A DNA stretch of 32,339 bases, taken from assembly GCA_947628575.1 (NCBI GenBank), contig CANRAK010000003.1, forward strand, positions 1 to 32,339, read 5' to 3'. This document shows positions 1-6,469 of the stretch, in pieces. Within the stretch, counting starts at the first letter, position 1. Each line of letters starts with the position of its first letter. The notes below the pieces were generated by a model. It was not told the origin of the DNA. It was given only the letters and a program-made list of their open reading frames with translations, and did no database searches. Both the position numbers and the translations under genes were made by a program. Source of the stretch: an uncultured Clostridia bacterium (GTDB lineage: Bacteria > Bacillota > Clostridia > TANB77 > CAG-465).

Positions 1-402
1 GAAACATTAAGATTTGATGGTGAAACTGGACCATACGTACAGTATACATTTGTTAGAACAAAATCTATACTTGAAAAAGTAGGATTTAATATACAAGATA
101 TAAAGATTGATGATATAGACTTAAATGTACTAAACTCTAAGCAAGAGATAGAACTAATAAAAGAGCTTGAAAAATTTGAGAGTATAATTAAAAAAGCTGC
201 AGAAGAATACGAGCCTTCTGTACTAGCAAGATATTTAATTGATGTATCAACTTTATTTTCTCGTTTTTATAACGAATGTAGTGTTGCAAATGTAGAAGAT
301 GAAAATTTAAAAATAGCAAGATGTATTCTTGTATATGCAACATCAACTGTCATAAAACATGGACTATCTATTCTTGGAATAGAATGTCCAGATAAAATGT
401 AG
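1..402 (+). CDS. argS: Arginyl-tRNA synthetase, C-terminal part
   Basis: The window opens inside this reading frame (frame 1), leaving 133 residues and a TAG stop. The motif FDGETGPYVQY near the start is the conserved class Ia ArgS segment just before the helical anticodon-binding domain, and the rest (…YEPSVLARYLIDVS…FYNE…) is the DALR anticodon-binding domain that recognises tRNA-Arg. The enzyme charges tRNA-Arg in the cytoplasm using ATP. The catalytic domain (HIGH motif) lies upstream of the window. Only 47 bases separate it from the next gene and I see no terminator there, so the glycosyltransferase may be read from the same transcript. Confidence 0.93.
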   Translation, partial: ETLRFDGETGPYVQYTFVRTKSILEKVGFNIQDIKIDDIDLNVLNSKQEIELIKELEKFESIIKKAAEEYEPSVLARYLIDVSTLFSRFYNECSVANVEDENLKIARCILVYATSTVIKHGLSILGIECPDKM

Positions 403-449
403 TTAACTAAATAGAAATAATCTCGTTATATAATTTAAGGAGGAATTAT

Positions 450-1487
450 ATGTTAACAATCAATATGATGTCAAGTGCTAACAAGATAAAAGGACAAGGA
501 GTTTTATCTGCACATGACGAACAAGTAGAACTTGTTAAAGAAATTGGTAATTTTAACATTGAAGAAAATAAGAAGCATATATGCAATATAACACATTTTC
601 ATACAGTAAATCTTGAATATTATTTATGGTTACCTTTTTTAAAAAATAAATCTACTACTGTAGCTTATGTTCATTTTGTTCCTGAAACTATAGAGAACAG
701 TATACATTTATTTAAACCATTTAAGCATATTTTCTATAAATATCTAATTAGTTTTTATAACAGAATGGATAGATTAGTAGTAGTAAATCCATATTTTATA
801 GATGTACTTAGTAATTATGGTATAGATAAAAATAAGATACAATATATACCTAATTTTGTATCTTCAGAAAAGTTCTATCCATTAGAAGAAGATAAGGTAA
901 AAGAAATAAAGAAAGAGTATAATGTACCAGATGATAAATTTACTGTACTTGCAGTTGGACAACTACAAAAAAGAAAAGGTGTAGTAGATTTTATAAATAT
1001 AGCAAGAGAAATGCCAGATGTAGAGTTCCTATGGGCAGGAGATGCTGTATTTGGTAAGATGAGTGAAGGATATGATGAAATCCAAAATATAATAAATAGT
1101 AACTTACCAGATAATGTACATTTTCTAGGTCTTATAGATAGAGATAAAATGAATGATATATATAACATAGCTAATGTAATGTTCTTACCATCTTATGAGG
1201 AACTATTTCCAATGTCAATACTTGAAGCTATGTGTGTTAACAAACCAGTACTTACAAGAGATTTAGATATATATAATGGTATACTTTTTGATTTTTATTG
1301 TTCAGGAAACAATAATGAAGAATTTAAAAATACAATTAGTAAATTAAAAGAAGATAAAGAATTTTATACAATGATGTCAAATAAATCTAAAGAGGGTAAT
1401 ACTTTCTACAACAAAGAAAATATAAAAAATATGTGGAATGAATTTTACAGAGATTGTGCAAAGTATGAAGTAGGTAACGATGAATAA
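450..1487 (+). CDS. GT4-type glycosyltransferase (GT-B fold)
   Basis: 345 residues, start set by GGAGGAA about 5 bases upstream. The C-terminal half has the GT4 hallmarks: a beta-strand followed by GQLQKRKG (about 170-177) where the nucleotide-sugar phosphate is usually bound, and the E-x7-E motif E251…E259 within SYEELFPMSILEAM. The N-terminal half begins INMMSSANKIKGQG, a glycine-containing acceptor-side loop. There is no signal peptide or membrane helix, so it is probably a cytosolic or peripheral membrane enzyme moving sugar from a nucleotide donor to a lipid or surface-polymer acceptor. The stop overlaps the start of a TVP38-family membrane protein by 8 bases, so the two are translationally linked; this hints at glycolipid or envelope work, but the substrate cannot be read from the sequence. 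Confidence 0.85.
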   Translation: MLTINMMSSANKIKGQGVLSAHDEQVELVKEIGNFNIEENKKHICNITHFHTVNLEYYLWLPFLKNKSTTVAYVHFVPETIENSIHLFKPFKHIFYKYLISFYNRMDRLVVVNPYFIDVLSNYGIDKNKIQYIPNFVSSEKFYPLEEDKVKEIKKEYNVPDDKFTVLAVGQLQKRKGVVDFINIAREMPDVEFLWAGDAVFGKMSEGYDEIQNIINSNLPDNVHFLGLIDRDKMNDIYNIANVMFLPSYEELFPMSILEAMCVNKPVLTRDLDIYNGILFDFYCSGNNNEEFKNTISKLKEDKEFYTMMSNKSKEGNTFYNKENIKNMWNEFYRDCAKYEVGNDE

Positions 1488-2079
1488 AGAAGATAATAAA
1501 ATGAGAAAATTAATGAATTTATGTACTGTTATAGGTACAATACTTCTTTTAATCTTTTTATATTTTGCAATAAAGTCACAAATCTTTGCATCTCAAGAAA
1601 AAATGGCTATGTTTTTAGAAAGATGTGGGATATATGCGCCATTATTATTTGTAATAATTCAAATTGTACAAGTTGTAATTCCACTTATTCCTGGAGGTAT
1701 AAGTCAGGGAGTAGGGGTATTAATATTTGGACCAATTTGGGGATTTGTATATAACTATGTAGGAATTGTAATAGGCTCAATAATTGTATTTTTTATAGCT
1801 AGAAAATATGGAATGCCTTTAATACGAAAAATGTTTAAAGAAGAATTAATAGAAAGGTATATAGGGTGGCTAAATAAAGGAAAGAAATTTGAAAAGTTTT
1901 TTGCACTAGCTATATTTTTACCGGTAGCACCAGATGATTTCTTATGCTATTTAGCAGGTGTAACAGATATTAGTGTAAAAAAATATATTGCAATAATTGT
2001 ATTTTTAAAACCATTTACTATATCTGCATATAGTTTTGGGTTAGTGTTAATATATGATTTAATTTCTAAGATATTTTAA
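1480..2079 (+). CDS. TVP38/TMEM64 (DedA-like, SNARE-associated) membrane protein
   Basis: 199 residues with several hydrophobic segments: an N-terminal helix at about 15-33, a core pair around 50-100 containing the re-entrant-loop signature (IPLIPGGISQGVGVLIFGP), and C-terminal helices. The second half-motif LPVAPDDFLCYLAGVTDI matches the family's F.P..P.....AG pattern. Members of this superfamily are linked to lipid scrambling or membrane homeostasis; the function here is inferred. ATG 1480 lies inside the end of the glycosyltransferase gene (8-base overlap); an in-frame ATG at 1501 is a less likely alternative. A perfect terminator follows the stop directly. Confidence 0.85.
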   Translation: MNKEDNKMRKLMNLCTVIGTILLLIFLYFAIKSQIFASQEKMAMFLERCGIYAPLLFVIIQIVQVVIPLIPGGISQGVGVLIFGPIWGFVYNYVGIVIGSIIVFFIARKYGMPLIRKMFKEELIERYIGWLNKGKKFEKFFALAIFLPVAPDDFLCYLAGVTDISVKKYIAIIVFLKPFTISAYSFGLVLIYDLISKIF

Positions 2080-2109
2080 AAAGCAACGTCAAAATCTGAC
2101 GTTGCTTTT
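2079..2109. terminator. Bidirectional Rho-independent terminator between convergent genes
   Basis: A perfect 13-bp inverted repeat (2079-2091 with 2097-2109; core GCAACGTCA/TGACGTTGC) with a 5-base loop. The A-tract on one side and T-tract on the other let it serve both strands. It lies between the TVP38-family gene (+) and the DUF1294 gene (-), overlapping both stops. Confidence 0.93.
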
Positions 2110-2413
2110 ATGTTATAATAATTAGGTACTTGAAAATGAAATAGATACAAACTAAGTTTATTACAAAGAAAGCAGGTATACCATACTTAAATTGTGGATG
2201 CAAAGTTTTGTGTCTAAATACTTTCATACCAATAAAAGAACCTATACTTCCTAAAAGTAATGGGATTAAAAGCAATGTATTTTCAGGAGTTCTCCACATA
2301 TTATGTTTTGCTTTAAATTTATCCCATCCCATAGATATAAATCCAATAACATTAATTACTAAATAATAAATAATAAAATATTTTAAATAATCCATGTTTA
2401 AATTTAAGTTCAT
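2108..2413 (-). CDS. DUF1294 family small membrane protein
   Basis: 101 residues with about three hydrophobic helices. The family signature is visible: GWDKFKAKHNMWRTPE followed by a hydrophobic segment with LLGSIGSFIGM and then FRHKTLHPQF. DUF1294 proteins are small integral membrane proteins of unknown function. The start at 2413 is supported by AAGAGGTG about 5 bases upstream on the minus strand; a second Met at residue 7 has no such site. It lies 50 bases downstream of the 237-aa hypothetical gene on the same strand and is probably co-transcribed with it. Confidence 0.85.
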   Translation of the reverse strand: MNLNLNMDYLKYFIIYYLVINVIGFISMGWDKFKAKHNMWRTPENTLLLIPLLLGSIGSFIGMKVFRHKTLHPQFKYGIPAFFVINLVCIYFIFKYLIIIT

Positions 2414-2463
2414 AAACGCACCTCTTACAAGATAATTATATATAATTATTTAAAAATAATCAA

Positions 2464-3177
2464 TTATCTATCTTTCTCACATTTCCTTAGTGATTTATTA
2501 TTATTTCTGTTATGCTTAAAATGTCTAATATCAAACATAATAGTAAAGATTAAAAAATCTTCATCATACATATTGTATTTTTCTATAAGGTCTAATTGTT
2601 TAGAAAAAAATTCAACATGAGATTTTATTTCTTTCAATAATACTTTTTTATCCATTCTTTCATTTCTATAATTAATAGCTTGTGCTTTAATATTATGAAA
2701 TCTATCAAGTATTTTAGAACGATAAACATCTTCATTAACATCTACAAGTCCGCAATGTTGAAGGATTGCAATGTAATTTGGCATTTTGTATGAATACAAT
2801 TCCTCAATTATTGCATCTCTTGATTCACATTCTTCTATAATTACTAATGTTAGTAATGAATAGAAGTCTTTAAGTTCAACTATTGCTTGTGTGATAATAT
2901 CCTTGTTTAATTTTGTTGTGTGACTCATTGTAAGTAATTTGCTATCATCTCCATTTAGATAATCATGCATATCTTTATTGTACTTTTGTATGCATAATGC
3001 AATTTGCTCTTCTAACTGTTTTGGATAAAAATCTAATCCTTGCATAACTTCTTTTAAGCGGAACACATAAAAGTCCTTTACAGGAGTATGACAAGATAGA
3101 ATACGCAAACACCGATTATCTGTTTTGTTTTCTGTGTCAATTTTTAGTAGTGTTTCAATATTTTCTCTACTGAGCAT
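2464..3177 (-). CDS. Hypothetical protein, 237 aa, mostly helical
   Basis: I do not recognise this family. The start is well supported by AAAGGAGGT six bases upstream, and a plausible promoter lies about 35 bases further up. The protein is soluble by sequence (no signal peptide, no membrane helix) and predicted mostly helical, with a central segment rich in Glu/Asp and aromatic residues (LKDFYSLLTLVIIEECESRDAIIEELYSYK) and a basic, Asn-rich tail (KHNRNNNKSLRKCEKDR). A Cys-rich or metal-binding pattern is not evident. It is followed by the DUF1294 gene. It is clearly a real gene by its ribosome site, length and codon use, but its role is unknown. Confidence 0.75.
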   Translation of the reverse strand: MLSRENIETLLKIDTENKTDNRCLRILSCHTPVKDFYVFRLKEVMQGLDFYPKQLEEQIALCIQKYNKDMHDYLNGDDSKLLTMSHTTKLNKDIITQAIVELKDFYSLLTLVIIEECESRDAIIEELYSYKMPNYIAILQHCGLVDVNEDVYRSKILDRFHNIKAQAINYRNERMDKKVLLKEIKSHVEFFSKQLDLIEKYNMYDEDFLIFTIMFDIRHFKHNRNNNKSLRKCEKDR

Positions 3178-3211
3178 ATTTATACCTCCTTTAGTTAAAT
3201 TAGTACATAAT

Positions 3212-3240
3212 ATAATAAAGTCGTTATTATTATACTACAA
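3212..3240 (-). promoter_or_regulatory. Candidate sigma-A promoter for the 237-aa hypothetical gene
   Basis: On the minus strand TTGTAG (3240-3235), a 17-base spacer and TATTAT (3217-3212), about 35 bases before the gene's start. Five of six -10 positions and four of six -35 positions match consensus. Confidence 0.5.
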
Positions 3241-3340
3241 CTTGATAAAAAAATAAAGTATAAAGCAATAATTTACATAATTTTTGAAAATTAGACAAGA
3301 TTTTCTTTATTTAAATTTATTTTTATTTTATCTTATTAGC

Positions 3341-3369
3341 TTGACTTTTTATATCAACTATTATATAAT
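3341..3369 (+). promoter_or_regulatory. Sigma-A promoter for rpmF
   Basis: TTGACT (3341-3346), exactly 17 bases, then a perfect TATAAT (3364-3369). Transcription would begin near 3376, giving a leader of about 70 bases before rpmF. This is one of the strongest promoters visible in the window, as expected for a ribosomal protein gene. Confidence 0.8.
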
Positions 3370-3402
3370 ATACGAGTAACAAATTAAATCAGAACAGAAT
3401 AC

Positions 3403-3417
3403 CTATGCTTAGCATAG
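3403..3417 (+). other. Small hairpin in the rpmF leader
   Basis: CTATGC-TTA-GCATAG, a perfect 6-bp stem with a 3-base loop, lies in the predicted rpmF 5' leader about 14 bases before the ribosome site. No U-tract follows, so it is not a terminator. It may stabilise the message or be a regulatory fold; it may also be chance. Confidence 0.4.
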
Positions 3418-3447
3418 TTATATGTGGCATTAAGGAGGGAATATAAA

Positions 3448-3642
3448 ATGGCACAACCAAAAAGAAGATGGTCTAAACAAAGAACACATACAAAACGTTC
3501 AACATGGAAACTAGAAGAGACTAATTTATCTACATGCGCTAATTGCGGTGAACCAGTACTTTCACATAAAGCATGTCCTTCTTGTGGATATTACAATAAA
3601 AAACAAGTAGTTGAAATTAAAGAAAAAAAAGCAAACGCTTAA
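3448..3642 (+). CDS. rpmF: Large-subunit ribosomal protein L32 (bL32)
   Basis: 64 residues starting MAQPKRRWSKQRTHTKRS, the typical bL32 N-terminus, and carrying a zinc ribbon of four cysteines, CANCG (around 30) and CPSCG (around 43). The start is 3448 because AAGGAGGGA lies 7 bases upstream; an upstream in-frame ATG at 3424 would add eight residues and has no ribosome site. It is a structural protein of the 50S subunit near the peptidyl-transferase centre. The full four-Cys ribbon marks it as the zinc-containing (C+) form. It has its own promoter and a terminator immediately after it, and is not preceded by the usual yceD/DUF177 gene. Confidence 0.96.
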   Translation: MAQPKRRWSKQRTHTKRSTWKLEETNLSTCANCGEPVLSHKACPSCGYYNKKQVVEIKEKKANA

Positions 3643-3652
3643 TAACAATATT

Positions 3653-3678
3653 AACTCCACAATATGTGGAGTTTTTTT
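3653..3678 (+). terminator. Rho-independent terminator after rpmF
   Basis: Perfect 9-bp stem AACTCCACA/TGTGGAGTT (3653-3661 with 3665-3673), 3-base loop and a run of T to 3678. The next gene starts only 16 bases later with no space for a separate promoter, so some read-through is probably required. Confidence 0.88.
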
Positions 3679-3694
3679 AGTATAGGAGTATTTT

Positions 3695-4396
3695 ATGCAA
3701 AATTTAAAAATTTTATATGAAGATAATCATATAATAGTAGTAATAAAAGAGCCAGGTATACCAGTTCAAGCAGATAAAACTGGCGACGAAGATATGTTAA
3801 CTATAGTAAAAAAATATATTAAAGAAAAATATAATAAACCTGGAAACGTATATCTTGGATTAGTACATAGATTAGATAGAATGGTTGGGGGAGTTATGGT
3901 ATTTGCTAAAACTTCTAAAGCTGCTTCTAGAATATCTAAGTATATAAGAGAAAAGAATGTAAAAAAGAGATATTTAGCAGTAGTTAATGGTATTTTGCCT
4001 GTATCAGATAAAAAGGTAAGATTAGAAAATTATTTAGTAAAGAATGAAAGACTAAATATGTCTAGAGTAGTAGATAAAAATACTAAAGGTGCTAAAGAGG
4101 CTATACTTGAATATAAAGTAGTAAAAAACATAAAATATAATAATAAAGATTATTCTTTAGTAGATATAGATTTATTAACAGGTAGACATCATCAAATAAG
4201 AGTACAATTTGCAAATATTTTGCATCCTCTTTATGGTGATATAAAGTATGGAAATAAAGTAAATAAAGTAGGACAAAATTTAGCGTTGTTTTCATATTAC
4301 TTGTCGTTTTTTCACCCTACTAAAGATGAATATTTGGAATTTGAATTTAAACCAAATATGCTAGAAAAAAGAGATAAAATATGGGATGTGATTTAA
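3695..4396 (+). CDS. RluA-family 23S rRNA/tRNA pseudouridine synthase
   Basis: 233 residues. It contains the RluA catalytic motif HRLDR at 58-62, where Asp61 is the nucleophile that isomerises uridine to pseudouridine in RNA, and the C-terminal LLTGRHHQIRVQFA motif of the catalytic core. There is no N-terminal S4 RNA-binding domain, so it belongs to the short RluA/RluC-like group; the exact rRNA or tRNA site cannot be assigned. The start follows TAGGAG with an 8-base gap. The stop TAA shares one base with the ATG of prfB (TAATG), implying coupled translation. Confidence 0.9.
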   Translation: MQNLKILYEDNHIIVVIKEPGIPVQADKTGDEDMLTIVKKYIKEKYNKPGNVYLGLVHRLDRMVGGVMVFAKTSKAASRISKYIREKNVKKRYLAVVNGILPVSDKKVRLENYLVKNERLNMSRVVDKNTKGAKEAILEYKVVKNIKYNNKDYSLVDIDLLTGRHHQIRVQFANILHPLYGDIKYGNKVNKVGQNLALFSYYLSFFHPTKDEYLEFEFKPNMLEKRDKIWDVI

Positions 4397-5511
4397 TGGA
4401 TTTTGATAGTGTTAGATTATTACTTGAAGAATTAAAAGAAAAAATGTACACTTTAAAAAATGCTTTAAAAATAGAAGAAAAGAGTAATACTTTATCTGAG
4501 CTTGAAAAAGAAACTGCTAAAAATGATTTTTGGGAAGATACAGATAATTCTTCTAAAGTGCTTGCTAAAATGAAGATGCTAAAGTCTGATGTTGAAAAAT
4601 ATAATAATATAGAAAATCAGTATGAAGAAGCTGTTACGTATTTAGAGCTTGCACAAGAAGAAAACGATACAAACTCTTTTAAAGAGGCAAAAAATATTGC
4701 AAATAAACTACAAAGCAATTTAGAAAAATTAGAAGTAAGCACATTATTATCTGATGATTATGATAAAAATAATGCAATTGTAACAATTCATCCAGGCGCT
4801 GGTGGTACTGAATCACAAGATTGGGCATTAATGCTTTATAGGATGTATACTAGATGGGCACAACGTCAAGAGTTTGAAATTGAAGTTTTAGACTATCAAG
4901 ATGGTGAAGAGGCAGGTGTGAAATCTGTATCATTTTTAGTTAAAGGTGAAAATGCCTATGGATATTTAAAAGGAGAGGCAGGTGTACATAGACTTGTAAG
5001 AATATCTCCTTTTGATTCAAATAGTAGAAGACATACTTCATTTGCTGCACTTGAAGTTTTACCAGAAATTTCAGATGAGATAGTTGTAGATATACGTCAA
5101 GAAGATATTGAAATGGATGTATATAGAGCTAGTGGAGCAGGAGGTCAGCATGTTAATAAAACATCTTCTGCAGTTAGATTAAAACATATACCTACAGGAA
5201 TTGTTGTTACATGTCAAACAGAAAGATCACAAATGCAAAATAGAGAATATGCTATGAAAATGCTAAAAGCTAAGATATATAAACTAGAAAAAGAAAATCA
5301 TGATAATATGATTAATAATATAAAAGGGGAAACAAGTGATAATGGATGGGGAAGTCAGATAAGATCATATGTATTTTGTCCTTATACACTTGTAAAGGAC
5401 CATAGAACAGGATATGAAACTGGAAATGTTCAAGCTGTAATGGACGGCAAGATAGATGACTTTATATATGAATACTTGAAAAGTTATGTAAAAAATGATA
5501 TAATGAAATAG
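4396..5511 (+). CDS. prfB: Peptide chain release factor 2 (RF2)
   Basis: 371 residues from ATG 4396, close to the usual 365-372. The stop-codon recognition motif SPF is at 204-206 (RISPFDSNSRRHTSF) and the peptidyl-hydrolysis motif GGQ at 249-251 (SGAGGQHVNK). RF2 releases finished peptides at UAA and UGA. I chose 4396 over an in-frame ATG at 4381 because 4396 forms a TAATG coupling with rluA and gives the family length. In most bacteria the gene has a UGA and a +1 shift at about codon 25; here codons 23-25 are GCT TTA AAA and the frame is continuous, so this autoregulation is absent. Its own stop is TAG, which only RF1 reads. Probably in one operon with rluA and the HAD gene. Confidence 0.95.
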   Translation: MDFDSVRLLLEELKEKMYTLKNALKIEEKSNTLSELEKETAKNDFWEDTDNSSKVLAKMKMLKSDVEKYNNIENQYEEAVTYLELAQEENDTNSFKEAKNIANKLQSNLEKLEVSTLLSDDYDKNNAIVTIHPGAGGTESQDWALMLYRMYTRWAQRQEFEIEVLDYQDGEEAGVKSVSFLVKGENAYGYLKGEAGVHRLVRISPFDSNSRRHTSFAALEVLPEISDEIVVDIRQEDIEMDVYRASGAGGQHVNKTSSAVRLKHIPTGIVVTCQTERSQMQNREYAMKMLKAKIYKLEKENHDNMINNIKGETSDNGWGSQIRSYVFCPYTLVKDHRTGYETGNVQAVMDGKIDDFIYEYLKSYVKNDIMK

Positions 5512-5541
5512 TAAAATATAAAGGAAAGGAAGATGATACTA

Positions 5542-6267
5542 ATGAATTGCTTCAAAAATTTATCTGACTATGATAAATTAAAGTATTCTTTAGAGAAATC
5601 AAAATTATTATTAGTCGATTTAGACGGTACGTTGATAGACTTTAAGCAACTGGATAATCTAATTATAGGAGCTATTTTTAGAGATAATCCTAATATTCTA
5701 AAAATAGATAAATTATTATGGAAGATTAACAGCTTAGATGTTTTTGGAAATGGATATAACGGATTAAAATTAAGACTTGCTTTTTACTCTTTTTTTACTA
5801 GAAGAAAATACAAAGAAGTAAAAAAATCATATAAGTACAATTATAGCACCAATGCTAGAAGGTTGTTACTTTACACAATTCAAGAGGAATTTGAAGATAT
5901 AATTAGTTCTGATAGAAAAATGATAATAGTAACAAAAAATGTTTATGCAGAAAAAATACTGGATGATGTTGATAGCATAATAGGAAAGGACCTTGCAAAA
6001 AATATCAAATTAATTATATTGGAAAAAAACAAGAAAAAAGTTATTAATCAAATAAAAAGTGAATATAAAGATAATATCCTAGTTATTGGTAATAACTTGT
6101 TTGATGATATAATTAGTTCTTGGAGGGAAGGTTTACCATACATCTATATTGGAAAAAGTAATGCAGTAAAAAAAATAATAAAGCATTTAAATAGAAAAAA
6201 TAATGTAGATAATAAGTATGGAATTAGTGTTGATAATATCGGAGAAATTTCCAAAAGTCTAAAATAA
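5542..6267 (+). CDS. HAD-like phosphatase, divergent
   Basis: 241 residues from ATG 5542 (an in-frame ATG at 5533 is possible). The N-terminal LVDLDGTLID is HAD motif I, with the nucleophile and acid/base aspartates; IIVTKN is motif II; a lysine-rich helix supplies motif III; GNNLFDDIISSWREG corresponds to motif IV, with Asn in place of the first Asp. It probably hydrolyses a small phosphate ester in the cytoplasm; the cap region (about 40-110) is basic and aromatic and does not match a subfamily I can name. An extended ribosome site, AGGAAGATGATAC, precedes 5542. It follows prfB by about 30 bases and ends at a terminator, so it is the last gene of that unit. Confidence 0.7.
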   Translation: MNCFKNLSDYDKLKYSLEKSKLLLVDLDGTLIDFKQLDNLIIGAIFRDNPNILKIDKLLWKINSLDVFGNGYNGLKLRLAFYSFFTRRKYKEVKKSYKYNYSTNARRLLLYTIQEEFEDIISSDRKMIIVTKNVYAEKILDDVDSIIGKDLAKNIKLIILEKNKKKVINQIKSEYKDNILVIGNNLFDDIISSWREGLPYIYIGKSNAVKKIIKHLNRKNNVDNKYGISVDNIGEISKSLK

Positions 6268-6270
6268 TTG

Positions 6271-6300
6271 AGGAAGATAAATTTTATCTTTCTTTTTTTT
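6271..6300 (+). terminator. Rho-independent terminator after the HAD gene
   Basis: A 10-bp AT-rich stem with one G-T pair (6271-6280 with 6284-6293) followed by an eight-base T run to 6300, directly after the stop codon. Confidence 0.75.
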
Positions 6301-6407
6301 ATGTTCATTATTAAAAACTTATTCCATAGGCATTTTTAAGTCTTGTTTCATTATTGATACAAATACATTAAATTAATATTATATAATTTAATTAATAAAA
6401 TAAAAAA

Positions 6408-6436
6408 TTGAAAAAAAATAAATTATAATATAAAAT
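6408..6436 (+). promoter_or_regulatory. Candidate promoter for the Cna-B surface protein gene
   Basis: TTGAAA (6408-6413), 17 bases, TAAAAT (6431-6436), 33 bases before the start codon. The region is very A/T rich, so matches arise easily; a TATAAT at 6424 has no suitably spaced -35. Confidence 0.45.
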
Positions 6437-6469
6437 AATGGTAATATTGTATTTATTTGGAGGGAAAAT

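Noticed and set aside
429..434. TATAAT just before the glycosyltransferase gene
   Set aside because: It lies only 5 bases from the ribosome site, so a transcript from it would lack the site; likely chance.
4381..4396. Earlier start for prfB at 4381
   Set aside because: No ribosome site, and 4396 gives the TAATG coupling and the usual family length.
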